A stretch of 64,000 nt of DNA from Hyaloscypha bicolor E (lineage: Eukaryota > Ascomycota > Leotiomycetes > Helotiales > Hyaloscyphaceae): the NCBI RefSeq assembly GCF_002865645.1, contig NW_020194594.1, positions 620,001 through 684,000 of the forward strand. The letters run 5' to 3'. A program made the translations under genes and the position numbers. Below the pieces are notes generated by a model. The model was not told where the DNA came from. It ran no database searches and saw nothing but the letters and a program-made list of their open reading frames with translations. Position 1 is the first letter of the stretch. Every line of letters starts with the position of its first letter. Positions 23,080-34,118 of this stretch are shown piece by piece.

Positions 23080-24293
23080 CGACAAGCGCCATCGCTTCGC
23101 TTGGAAGTTGGCAGTGTCGCTCAAGCCGATGCAGGCCCCGCTGGGCGACCAGCCTCCGCCCATTCCCCCCCCTCCCCCCCACTTAGCCGACGAATGGCGA
23201 CTCGGCGCCTAGCAGCAACCCGCAGACCTTGCCAGCAGGGGTTGGCGGCGATTTGCTGCCCGATGCTGCAGGCTCAACCACCACACAAAAAGTCCGCAAG
23301 CGATTCTGCCTCGTCGACCACCCCGCACAGCGAATCCCCTTTCACCGCTCCCACCGCGGGGCCTGCGGTCCCCCTATCGGCCTCAACAGCATGCGGTATT
23401 CGTCCTGCGTGCGGAAGCGTTGAGGACCTGCAGGGCGGCGCAGAGCTTGCACGCGTCTCTCCGAGTCTGCAACAGAAGTCTTTGCGTTGCTTTTGCCCCC
23501 ATCTGATTTCCCCTCCGTTCGCTCTTCCATGTCCCTGTCCTCCCCCAGGCGACCGCCTCGAGGGCCCTCCCTATTGCAACGGTTTCTATTCCCATCTCCC
23601 GGCGATTCCAGTGGCACTGATCTCAAACAAGCCTGCTCCCTGGGCATCTGCACGTTACTGCCAGGATCCGGCGGCCGTACGCCACAGGTCCATATGCCAG
23701 CCTCGATATCACTCACTCCCATCTGCACCTGCATCCACCGGCCTGCTGGTTGCGGTACTTCTTGCTCTCTCCACCACTGACTCCATATCTGATGCCATCA
23801 GCCCTCCCCAGACACTCTTCCTCCCGCCCTCAGCAACGCCCAAGTTTACTCAGAACGAGGCTTGCGTTACTAAAACACGGCGGCGCCTCGCCCACCAGCA
23901 AACCAAAGCCTCGTCTTCGTTCGGCACGCACACGGTTACTAGTGCTCGATCGTTGCGACCCTTAAACGCGCCAGGCCCCCCCTTTACATCCTTTACCTCT
24001 TGTTGCTTCTGCTGGAACAATAGCTGCTCTTGCTATTGCGTTTTATTTTCTTTTCTCAGTCGCACCGTTTCATTGCCCTGGAGGTGCATTTGTTATTCCA
24101 ACCCACCCACATATCGGAGGCTTTCGGCACGTGCGAGCACCATACCATATTGCCACACTCAGCCCCCTCTCGTCTCGTCTTCGGCCGCTGGATGTAACCT
24201 AGCTACCTTCCCCGGAGCACCTTTTCTTTTTTAGATATCAGTCCTCGCGGACCGGAAAACTTGTGGATAGCAATTGCAAGCGAGCTCTTGGAT

Positions 24294-24349
24294 GTAAGTG
24301 CTCCATCCATGTCAACCTACTTTAGCTTCCTCTGACTAACAAAGCTCAG
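24294..24349 (+). other. Probable 5'-leader intron
   Basis: A consensus gtaagt donor, a tctgactaac branch site and a ctcag acceptor delimit 56 bp located 135 bp upstream of the start codon at 24485. The upstream open frame ends at 24234, so the intron is most likely in the untranslated leader of the methyltransferase-like gene. Confidence 0.55.
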
Positions 24350-24484
24350 AACTCTTCTTCCATTTAGTACAAAGGCCACATAATTCCAGGGAATGTCGAA
24401 CATACATCGTCGTCGTATATTATAGCATTAGGAACACAGAACCAAGCACACACCGTTGTGGTAATGAGGAGCTAGGATATAATA

Positions 24485-27400
24485 ATGGCTTCATACAAAT
24501 CTGGGTTCGACCCACCAACGCGGCCAGCAGAGACAAGTCGGGGTAGGAGACTTGGGCAATATATGACACCAGGTCAGGCGAAGCAGGAACACAGGGAGGC
24601 AGACATTGCACATATCTCGGGGCAGATGGAGGGGAGAAGGGTTTATACGCCGGCGAACAGGCAGTTGCAGACGGGATTTCCCAGGCCAAACTTGCGCGAT
24701 CCGTCACCAAGTGCTAGACCGGAAGTACAAAAGCCCGGAACAGGTTCGAGGTTTGGATTTGGAAGGGCGGCGAGCAAGGCGGTCAGGGCGGATCCCCCGG
24801 AGTTGAGGGCGAAGTCGTCCCGGAATGTGCTGAGAAGGAAGCCTTCTTCTATAGCGCAGAATTCAGAGAGTCCTCGGGCTCCCATGGATAGATCCATCTC
24901 TTCATCACCAACGAAATGGACCCCGTCGCATGTGGAGAAGAGGCCGAGCATTGATGCTTCACTCCGAGCGGCTGAAGCATACAATGAGATATTCACCAGG
25001 ACCAGAGCGAGGGCGCCACCTACGAATGAGGCTCCGAGGATCATTCCGGAGCTGGATAGGTATCGATCAATACCAGATCAGAACTGCAGACCTGCCGCCG
25101 AGGTACCGCACAAACTGTCAACTCAAGATCTACCCCCACCTACTCCACTATTATCTGGGACTCCTGTCTATTCCGGTAGCAGCAGTCATCACAGGTATAG
25201 TGGTTACAGTGGAAGTGGCTACAGTGGCAGTCCATCAACACGCTTCTCTGAGTCTCCCGGTCCCGGCGCTTACAGCAGGGATACGACACCAACATCCATG
25301 TCATCCATGTCTCCTGGGATCATAGCTCCCCTGAAGACCCCTTCACGAGTTCGACAAGGCAGTCCAGCCGTGAACAGGCCTCCGGTCACTATGAGAGGAC
25401 GGTCTGGAAGTAATTCTAATGAGACCGAGGCCCCGGCTGCCGAGCCACATAGTCTCACGCCCTTGCGAGAGTCACTCACTTCGTCATCATCGAACTCGAC
25501 TGTGAAGGGGGAGAAGGGGGATGGAAATACGAAAGAGAAGAAGAAAAAGAAGAGGCTTTCGCCGTTGCCACCTAGTCCGCCACCGCGGAAATCGTCACAG
25601 AAGTTCAAGAAGAATCGCCCTGAGGAGCAGGAGTCGCCTTCCAAGCCATCACAAGCACCAGCACAGCTGGTCATGACTTCTCCTGAACTGTCATCGCCGG
25701 CAAAGCCAAGACCGGTGCCTTCGCATACCCGTCAAAAGAGCAACCCTCCGGTGCGACCCAGCAGAGAAGGAGCCCCTGATCTGCAATCACAGTTGCAGCA
25801 CACCATGACTCCAATCATCCAGAGCAATCTTGCCGGCATCAGCTTCTCAGATCGAAGACGCAGTGCGCTGCCTGGGGTCACTGTTAGTTCTCCATTGCAA
25901 ACTCAACTTCCATCACCAGCATCTCGTCGTCCTTCAAACGGCTCACCAAGCCCTGCCATAGCCTCACCAAGAGAAGGGACACCTGCGCCTTCTGGTCTGG
26001 GTCTCATTCCAGACTTGAGGCCTCCGAGCAAGTCTGCCTCTTCTACTGGTACTCGAACCCCGAGTCCGAGTGTTGCGAACAGCAGACCGCGTTTCGGACT
26101 ATTCGGACGAAGGACAAAGACCGCTCCTGGGGTTCCGACAGTTGAAAAGACGGTGAGAAAAGGACCGGCAGCTGGGACTGGACATGAAGGATATGGCAGA
26201 TATGCTGTCCGGGGTCGAAGTAGCAGTGCTGGCGGTCTGGGTCGAGGTCGAGACCGCAGCATGAGCGGCGCCAGCTCATCTCAAGAAAGCGTCGCGATAC
26301 ATGATCCCTTCCTGCTCGAGCGAATGAGCCCCGTCATCATCGCCGGCGGAGGAGACATCATCGAGAACCGAAATGCGTCTTCGGAGTTAAGCCGCTCGGA
26401 GAGTAACACGAGCATCTCATTGGCCGGGACCTCACACCCATCGTCCAATAAGTCCAGCCTCAGCCACGAGGCGGCCCGTACCACTCTCTGGCCGTCCGCG
26501 CTTCCCCGGGATGCTGCCAAACGGCAATCTGCCATCGCTCTACCAAAAGGTCGTCGACCTTCTGATAGCAGCGATGATGGAATCGGGAAGAACTCTTTAG
26601 CTTTCCGGCGGTCGATGCAGCGATTGAACAATTCTGCAAGTGCGCTGCATCTCCCGCGCCCGCTGAACATCTCCAAGATCACCGGCCCGGGATCGATGAC
26701 TAGCTTGGACGCGAGTATCATGTCTGATGAGTCGCAGGTTGACATGCAAGTTGAGGTTGGCAGAGGTCGCAAAGGAGTCATCACCAAGCCCAAGAAGCTG
26801 GAGAAACGTCCCAAGTCGCCGAGGAAGTGGAACTTCTTCCACCGGTCGCAACCCAAGACGGAGACACCAGCTCCAATGCAAGTCACGGTGGGCAAACTCG
26901 CTGCCAAGCCCATACCGCATTATGCTATGCTGGACTCTTCGGATGAGCAGCAGGATCCGCTGGGCATTCCGGACTTGGAGGATATCCTCCGTGACGCCGA
27001 TGTCATTTCCCTGTCGAACGAGGAGCTGGACTTGCTGCAGTTTGGTGAGACACGGGAGGAGGCGAAGGAAATGCCAGAGGTAGAGTCAGTGCCGGAGGAG
27101 AAGCCTCCAGTCATCTTCACCACACCGGAACCAACGACTCCAGAACCACCAAAGACAGACCTCCATCTCGTCAAAGAGACAGCACCAACTCGCCCCAGTC
27201 GACTGCCACAAGTTGGAAGGATACCCAAGGTTATCTCCGCTCGACCAGAAACAACATCACCAAAATCTTTCTCCCGACCCTTCGCACGCCTCAGCACCAT
27301 ACAACCTGTCCAAGTCCAGCTCACAACAATCGATAGAGACTCCGTCGCCGTTGGCCCCAGCCCCGAGAAACCATCAACTCCCGAACCCCTCCTTGTCGTG

Positions 27401-29134
27401 CGCAAAGACGACCGACAAAGCTCCGCGGACTCCAAGACCGACAGCACGGCTGCCAGTCACAAGGACTTCCTTGCCTTCTCACCACGCAAAAACTCTGAAG
27501 CTACAACAAGCTCTTCTGGCGGATTGAGTTTCGCAGGCACTACAGCTGTGATACCCGAGCCGGACGCTGCGCTTGTGGAAGATGAAGTGTGGAATGAATA
27601 TGATGACCTGATTGAAACCCCCAACAATGACAACGATGACACGATCAAAGTTCCCACCTCCGCAACATCCTCGCACGGTGTACCATTCCAATACGAGAGC
27701 TACGAGTCTCGCAGGATACGGAAGAGCAAGATCCAGCCTCCCAAGGAATCGCCTACTGTGACAAAGTTCCCCTCCATCAAGGAGCAGGCCGTCGAAAGAC
27801 GTTCGGCGATGTCCACTTCCAGTACCTATAGCGCGGACATGAATGCTAGGATGAAAGATCTGCTTACTACGGTCCCGTCTCCTACTACACCGATGAGCTT
27901 CACGGAATTCTTCTCCGGGTATGGAGATCGCAATACCTCAACCCCGGGCTCATCAGCTCGCAAACCTCATCAGCGTACATCCAGCAGCAACTCTCCCAAG
28001 CCTCACCGCGATTCCGATGGTTCAAACAAGTCCAGCCACTCGCGCTCGCTATCTGCAAACGCGATGCTCTCTATCCCAGAACAGGAAATGGAAAGAAGAG
28101 AGGAGTCGCCGATCAGCCAGGTTAATCTGAGGGTGGGGAGTATGACGGTTAGTAAGTGGTTGACATTCGGACACGTGCTGTTCAGTCCTGCAAAGGAGGA
28201 GATCATCGCTTCCTCCCCTTCTTCCTCCAAGACGCACTCGATTCTTGTTATCGACGGCCTTGGAAATGGTAAGCCCCTCTGCTCCAAACTTTCTGAAGAG
28301 AAATGGAAGCTAACGTAAACAGACGACTGGTCCTTCTACGCCTCCGAAACCTACCCCAACAGCACATTCTACAACCTCTCATCAACCCGCCCCATCTCCC
28401 CTTCCTCTCAACCTTCGCACCCCTCAATCCAAACTCCACCAAATCATCGCCAAGTACACTACCCATCACCCTCGCAAAAATTCCCCTTCCCAAGCTCCAC
28501 CTTCTCACTCGTGGTTTTCCGCTTCCCACCAGCAATGTCGCTTTCGCATTACGGCAATATCGTGAGTGAAAGCAAGCGGGTCCTCAAACCAGGCGGATTC
28601 CTCGAGATGGCGATCCTGGACGTCGATATGCTGAACATGGGCAACCGCGGTCGGCGCGCAGTCCGCGGTCTCAAACTCCGCCTGCAGCAGACGGACCCGG
28701 GACTCGTGATCGGATCTGCATCGGATGTTATTTTGAAGACGGTGGGGAAGAGGGGGTTCACGAGCGTGAAGAGCTGTAATGTGGGCGTGCCTGTTGCGTC
28801 AGCGATTCCTAGCCCCGCGGAACGAGCTGCGAAGGCTGCGCATCGGGGTAAGGAGTCTCAGGAACTCAGTCTCACGGATCTGCTGAGGAGTTCGAGCAAT
28901 GCGAGTGACAAGATCGATGCGAAGGAGGTAGATGACAATATCACGAAGATGGTTGCGAAAGTGGGGAGGTTTTGGTACACGCGGTGTTATGAGGGGGTGG
29001 GGGGTGGGAAGGAGAGTATATTTGAAGACCAGGCGCTGTTGCAGGAGTGCGAGGGGTGGAACTCGAGCTTCAAACTCGTGGTGGCGTACGCCCAAAAGCC
29101 CGTCCAAGGGAGGAGACGGACGAACAGTGTATAA
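24485..29134 (+). CDS. Large disordered protein with C-terminal methyltransferase-like domain
   Basis: Two exons (24485-28268, 28323-29134) encode 1531 residues. Residues 1 to about 1200 are low-complexity, rich in Ser, Pro, Arg and Thr, with many SP/TP sites, a poly-Lys run (KEKKKKKRLSPLPPSPPPR) and no globular domain that I recognise. From about 1222 (SKWLTFGHVLFSP) the sequence becomes ordered and looks like a SAM-dependent methyltransferase fold: ILVIDGLGNDDWSFYA as motif I, FYNLSS after strand 2, STFSLVVFRFPPA as the motif II strand, and VLKPGGFLEMAILD as motif III. The acidic-loop GxGxG is altered (DGLGN), so catalysis is not certain. Similar long proteins occur across Pezizomycotina as methyltransferase type-11 domain proteins without assigned role. 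The intron (gtaagc...aacag) restores GLGNDDW. SP/TP density suggests phosphorylation by kinases, which is inference. Confidence 0.88.
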
Positions 29135-29142
29135 GGAGGGCG

Positions 29143-29356
29143 ATGCGGAGCCCACGGGACGCGGCACTCTTATTCATTTCATGCGGAGCCAACAGGACGC
29201 GGCATCATTCAACAGGAGCACGTGAGCGAAGACGGAGGCGCAAGCCTGGAGGTCAACCTTTCTTTCTTCATCTCGACAATCTTCTTCTCCTTTCGAACAT
29301 TGTCACTGGCTGGCCGCTGGCATACATATATCTAGCGGAGCCAACAGTACGCGGCG
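29143..29356. repeat. Three copies of a ~24-bp repeat
   Basis: Copies of tgcggagccaacaggacgcg (with small changes) lie at 29143-29166, 29181-29204 and 29333-29356, all directly oriented, in the 3' flank of the methyltransferase-like gene. They are spaced 38 and 152 bp apart, so this is not a simple tandem array. Confidence 0.65.
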
Positions 29357-29943
29357 TCATTATCATCAGCAAGAGAGGGCTTACAATTCACGGCGCGAGC
29401 CTGGCTGGTCCGTATCTTCATTGCGTCACGTTGGAAATACTTGGGTGGGATACTGTTTAATGGTTTTGTATTTGACGGAACTTTTCATGGGGCATGAGGG
29501 GAGAGGAGGGGAGGGGAAACGATTACGAGGTCACGATCTTACGCTCGCTCTGCATGGACAATTTTTGGAGGGGATTCTCTTTTGGGCTTGAACTTGGCAG
29601 CATTGCGAGCTTTGGGGTTGGATTTTTGTTCTTGACCTTTTTGATTGCGTCGTTTGGGTGGGACGAAACGATAGATACCCCTCTCTTTTTATTTATTTAT
29701 TAAGTAATGCAAATGTATAGACTTGTTCTTCACTCGCCGTCTTCTACCTTCCTCGGGGTTTTAACTCCCTCACACATACACTCATCGTTACTTCACTTCC
29801 CGAGTACTATCCTCTCTGCGAATTAACATGTCTTCGTCGAAATTAACTTTACAGTTTCATACGAGAAAAGAGGTTCTTTGAACCTTCTTTCGCTGCCTGG
29901 TTCTTAACTTGACTATAGCCTGCTATTGGATGAGCCACGGCTT

Positions 29944-30182
29944 GCACTGCAGTTTTAGCATAGAGGGAGGGCTTGGATCGGGCAGGGGCTAGTATTGGTG
30001 CGTTTCCGAACACGCTAGCACTACAATTATGCAGAGGGAGACAAGGCGAACGCACTGCAATTTTAGCGTACAGGAAGGGCCTGAATAAACCCTGGACGAC
30101 CTGGGATTGGATAGAAAACGAGGTGGGGGCTGAACGGCAGTTGCTCTGGATTGCCTTCTTCTGCGCTAAAATTGCAGTGAAG
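29944..30182. repeat. Direct and inverted copies of a ~30-bp motif
   Basis: The motif gcactgcaattttagcgtac appears at about 30053-30072, a close direct copy (gcactgcagttttagcatag) at about 29944-29963, and an inverted copy (gcgctaaaattgcagtg) at about 30163-30179. Each direct copy is followed by aggaagggc or agggagggc. The arrangement could form hairpins in RNA or DNA. Confidence 0.55.
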
Positions 30183-30390
30183 CCGATGCGACTGGCCTGC
30201 AACATGCAGAAACCTGCATGTTGTGTAGCGCATTTAACATGAGCAATGGCTTTCAGCCTAATTGAAAGGATGTCGATTCTTGGGAACTTTCTTGTGGGAT
30301 TTGAGGAATCAGATCCATGAGCCATTTCGTCGTTACCCCCGTTTTAATGGCAGTGGAGATAATAATGAAATATGCTCGGTGGTAGGATAG

Positions 30391-30533
30391 GAAAGAAGAG
30401 TTAGGAAAGAAGAGTTAGGAAAGAAGAGTTAGGAAAGAAGAGTTAGGAGGAAAGAAGAGTTAGGAAAGAAGAGTTAGGAAAGAAGAGTTAGGAAAGAAGA
30501 GTTAGGAAAGAAGAGTTAGGAAAGAAGAGTTAG
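30391..30533. repeat. 14-bp minisatellite, ten copies
   Basis: Ten exact copies of gaaagaagagttag stand in tandem, interrupted once by an extra gag at 30447-30449 after the fourth copy. The unit is purine-rich on the plus strand. It lies in non-coding DNA about 700 bp upstream of the next gene and should vary in copy number between strains. Confidence 0.95.
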
Positions 30534-31226
30534 GGAAGAGGATTTAGAGAGTCTTTAGTCCATCGAAAGCTTGGGTCTTCCTGCTCTCCTTACAGCTGCT
30601 TGAGATGATCGTGGACGAGGCAAATTGGTTTCGCCAGTGTCGATATTCGTGGATGTCTCTCTCCCATGTCTCAAACAAGTGCTTCCGATTCTGCTCCAGC
30701 GGTCGACCTTCACATTACTTAGTAATTGTTGCATGGGACGCTCCCCCCCTTTCGTACCCTCTGCGCGCCTATGTCACGTGTTCAGGGGCATAGCTCCCAG
30801 CCATGTTTCACCCCTATAAGCTCTCCGGAGCACCCAATTTATGCTCCTAAGAGAGCGCATTCTGCACCGCGTTAGTAATCGTGATCGAATAGTTGCAGTG
30901 GAAGCCCGATTTCATTGACCAAGCCTTTCACGTGCTTTGTGTAACATCGCCAGTTTTAGACACAAGAATTGCTTTTTGCTCTATTTTTAACTTTGATGCC
31001 TAAAATTATCACTACCGCCCTCCTACTTTGAAACCTGGCTGGAAACCGATGCAGAACGAACTTCATATCTTTTCCTTGCAGCTCCACATACGGCCTTTAT
31101 AATCATATCCAACGCAAGATATCTGTGATTGGCCGCTTTATTGCGACTCGAGATCACAGGCAGCAAGGCTTCTCGTAGACCTATTGCGACAGATCTATCT
31201 CCTCCGCTCCGAACCTCCTTTCAACG

Positions 31227-34118
31227 ATGGACGATCAGGCTTCGCGTGCGAAGTCGCCAGATTCTGAGGAAGATCCCCTCCTTTATTGGAAGAAGAAAGC
31301 AGCGAAGCATGACTTTGACCCCGATACCTACATTGTGGAGCCACAGCTCCATTATTCGAGATTGAACGAGTTAGAACGAGATGTGGTGCATGCGTCTGAA
31401 TTCTTCAGATGCCGAGGGAAATATGATCTCGCTGACAACACATTGCCGGATCTGAGCCAAGGAAGGCCTTCACAGGTTAGTGAACAGACATGGAAGTATC
31501 TTTTCAAAGAAAAGGTTGAGGTTGTCACCGATGGACCAGACTCGAAGGAGATCCAGGAGATAGCAGAGAGTCTCTTGAAAAGCTACTTGATCTTCTGTAA
31601 TGTCCTAGAACGCCTGGATTATCTTGAGGTCGCGGGATTTTGTCGTGAAGGTTACAGCATGCTGGTCAAGCATCCTAAGCGAGACCTGGCAGAAGTCGTC
31701 CGAGTTTCTAAACGAACCCTAAAATATCTGAAGTTTGATTTGGAAGATGCCATCGGTAAAATGGACTCCCAGCTTGGTTCCTCCAGTATCCAGCGCATCG
31801 AAGACAGCTTGTGGTACCTGCAAAATTCGGTTGAGTTCAATGAGGGCATCGTGGGATTGGATTGGTTGTCGAGAGGCCACCCGCGCGGCCAAACTAACAA
31901 TTTCACATTAATGAAATTGAGGATGACGGTATTAATGCTCGACTTGGCCCTCGTCGCATACATGGGATCGCATGGATCGCAATTTGGCCACTACATTAAC
32001 GAAGAACTTGAGAGCATAGTTGTATCGGGCACCAAGGAATATCCCTGGAATTTCAGCTGTTCTCAGAAGAGATTGGCTTGTCTGGATAAGTTCCTAGATT
32101 CAAACAAAGTTTGGGTGTTTGAGTTCTGGGAAACCGAAAGAGACCCCCAGCTGCACGGTGATGGCTCGCCTCCCGGAAAACCTCAGCAGCTGTCAATTTT
32201 GACCGACATGGAAGCTTTTGCCGATCTTTGGGGGCCAGTCTGGACGGTTCCAGCCGGAAATAATGCTGTTCAGCAATATAACGTTTCGAAGGGATTCATT
32301 GCCAGAGTGAGAGATGGTGCAGGAGACAACATTGATGGAACTGTGAATTGCCATTGGTACAGCTGGGCCTCTGTTAATGGAGGTGAGGCCAAGATCCAAC
32401 CCACACCAGCCAAATTCAACAAGGACAAAGAAACTGAAGTTTTTTCGATTCCGAAGGGAAGGCGCCTGTATATTGGCGCATCTTTACTACTCAACAAAAC
32501 CTGTAGATACACACTTGACGAGTACGAGAGCGATTATGCTCAGACTATGGTGCCACTGGGAACTACTGAGACTACTTGGAGACTTGACACACGAACTATT
32601 GGGTTCTCCGCTGCTCAATATGTTGGCATTACTGTATCTGGAACCCAGAAAAGGATTCCAAGCACTACCGTCAAGGACCACATATGGAATAAACTCAGCC
32701 AAAATCCCACGAGGGCCAACCCTTGCTTCCTGAACCAATTTCTCGTGGTTGAGATCAGCCATTGTACCGGAAATTCAAGACGGAGGCGAGTGAAAGACCT
32801 TCTCCGCATGGAAAGAGTACAGCGGCATCTTCAATATTCTCACCCGGGTTGGGATAGGACACAGTGGGGTGTAGGACTGTTGTCCCTCCCGGGTGGTGAT
32901 GACGACGCGCTCATGGCTTTTTGGGCGACTCATCGGAAGAAGAGAGGAGAAATAGGGGATCTGCTATGTCATGTGCTGGATTTGCTCCATAAAACTGGCC
33001 CATTGACTGGAGGAAAATTTGCTGCTGCTTACTTCACAAAACAAGAAGAGCTTTGCGTCAAGATGGATATTTCTTTGAATGATTGGGCGAAAACTCTTCG
33101 TGACTCAAGCTCTACGGCAGTCTACGCTATTGTTAACAGAGTCTGCCTCAAGTATGATACTGGGGGAGAGATCACATTACATGAGAGCCTCAATACTGCT
33201 CACACAGTGTTTCAGACACAAATTGCTCTTGAACCTGGGCAGGGTGTAGACCTCATCAAGCTAAACCCCAAGGAAGACATATTCCAGCAGGTCAGCAGGA
33301 GTGGCAGTGATATTGAGCTCAGATGTTGCGATACCCCTCAAGCACTTGCTTCCACCCTCTTACACCGACCGATGTTGACTGCGTGGGAGATCCAGATGCT
33401 TTGTCGAAGGCTCAACGGCGTGAGACTTGTCGCATATATCCAATCTTCCAAAAAAAGCCATCGCGGATGGAAGGACCCCAGGCTAGTGCGAGCTCCCTCG
33501 CAACAAGACCCACAAATTTTGCTGGCTCATAATCGGCAATCCTCCATAGGACGAGAAATTCGGCAGGAAGAGAACGAGATTGATCCTGCTGGTTTGCACC
33601 TCACAAGCCGACCTAACCCCAATGATATTCTAACACGGCGAGACGCGCAACCAACAAATGTTGATGTCACTTCTCCTATGAACGGCGAAATTGAGACGCA
33701 AAATCGTGAGTGGAGAGGTACTTCGCGGACCAAGCCCCGGGACGCTCGACTTTATGGACTGCACCCCCTCGGCCCGGGAATTTTCCCGACAGTAACCGAT
33801 GATGCCGAAGTCGAATGCTTCATACGAGACATATCTAGACCTCAGATTGGGGAACAGAGTCGTGACAGAAGAGCAAACGCTGATGGAGTACGAAATCAGT
33901 CTACGACTGCCCAAGGTCTGGCCTCGGCAGACCAGATTCTTGAGCGCAACCGTAAAAGAAGGAGAATCGAGAATGAGAGAAGAGATCAGGATGATCGGAC
34001 AGCGATTGGTTATGGCAGGAATCTGAATGATCCCAGAACTAGGAGGGAAACGCAAAGCAACGAAAGGGTGCAATCCGGGGTGGATAGCCGACCACCAAAG
34101 GCAGCCAAATCGAGCTGA
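31227..34118 (+). CDS. 963-aa orphan fungal protein, single exon
   Basis: One uninterrupted frame of 963 codons from ATG 31227, with good coding character throughout. It starts MDDQASRAKSPDSEEDP. Residues about 110-260 look alpha-helical. A central, more conserved-looking part (about 330-520) holds ADLWGPVWTV, WHYSW-type sequence (CHWYSWASVNGG), YVGITVSGTQKRIP and VEISHCTGNSRRRR (near 511). From memory, blocks like the last two recur in many unnamed fungal proteins, some of them multi-domain, but I know no function. The last third is polar, with a basic NLS-like cluster RNRKRRRIENERR near residue 907. There is no signal peptide or membrane span. Nuclear location is inferred from the basic cluster. 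Confidence 0.85.
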   Translation: MDDQASRAKSPDSEEDPLLYWKKKAAKHDFDPDTYIVEPQLHYSRLNELERDVVHASEFFRCRGKYDLADNTLPDLSQGRPSQVSEQTWKYLFKEKVEVVTDGPDSKEIQEIAESLLKSYLIFCNVLERLDYLEVAGFCREGYSMLVKHPKRDLAEVVRVSKRTLKYLKFDLEDAIGKMDSQLGSSSIQRIEDSLWYLQNSVEFNEGIVGLDWLSRGHPRGQTNNFTLMKLRMTVLMLDLALVAYMGSHGSQFGHYINEELESIVVSGTKEYPWNFSCSQKRLACLDKFLDSNKVWVFEFWETERDPQLHGDGSPPGKPQQLSILTDMEAFADLWGPVWTVPAGNNAVQQYNVSKGFIARVRDGAGDNIDGTVNCHWYSWASVNGGEAKIQPTPAKFNKDKETEVFSIPKGRRLYIGASLLLNKTCRYTLDEYESDYAQTMVPLGTTETTWRLDTRTIGFSAAQYVGITVSGTQKRIPSTTVKDHIWNKLSQNPTRANPCFLNQFLVVEISHCTGNSRRRRVKDLLRMERVQRHLQYSHPGWDRTQWGVGLLSLPGGDDDALMAFWATHRKKRGEIGDLLCHVLDLLHKTGPLTGGKFAAAYFTKQEELCVKMDISLNDWAKTLRDSSSTAVYAIVNRVCLKYDTGGEITLHESLNTAHTVFQTQIALEPGQGVDLIKLNPKEDIFQQVSRSGSDIELRCCDTPQALASTLLHRPMLTAWEIQMLCRRLNGVRLVAYIQSSKKSHRGWKDPRLVRAPSQQDPQILLAHNRQSSIGREIRQEENEIDPAGLHLTSRPNPNDILTRRDAQPTNVDVTSPMNGEIETQNREWRGTSRTKPRDARLYGLHPLGPGIFPTVTDDAEVECFIRDISRPQIGEQSRDRRANADGVRNQSTTAQGLASADQILERNRKRRRIENERRDQDDRTAIGYGRNLNDPRTRRETQSNERVQSGVDSRPPKAAKSS

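Larger units (their letters stand above)
19883..24484. other. Long GC-rich intergenic region and leader
   Basis: Across 4.6 kb many frames are open by chance because of high GC, on both strands and overlapping, and none has recognisable domains. The largest are 22295-23182 (minus) and 23101-24234 (plus). The last 1.3 kb, pyrimidine-rich and followed by a well-formed intron at 24294-24349, is best read as promoter and 5' leader of the gene at 24485. A lncRNA or a poorly conserved gene cannot be excluded. Confidence 0.5.
29135..31226. other. Intergenic with several repeat types
   Basis: The region holds three copies of a 24-bp repeat (29143-29356), a cluster of direct and inverted repeats (29944-30182), and a 14-bp minisatellite (30391-30533). 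The rest shows nothing conserved. An ORF at 29849-30325 (minus) is made largely of the repeated segment and is not supported. Sequence from about 31020 is the promoter of the next gene. Confidence 0.5.

Noticed and set aside
22295..23182. 295-codon minus-strand open frame
   Set aside because: It lies in GC-rich DNA with several other frames open at the same place, contains a translated microsatellite (LCLCASVPL) and shows no domain.
29849..30325. 158-codon minus-strand open frame
   Set aside because: Its sequence is largely the local repeat translated (LYAKIAV / LYAKTAV); no homology or gene structure.
30391..30533. CRISPR-like regular repeat
   Set aside because: The repeats are contiguous without spacers and the genome is eukaryotic; it is a minisatellite.
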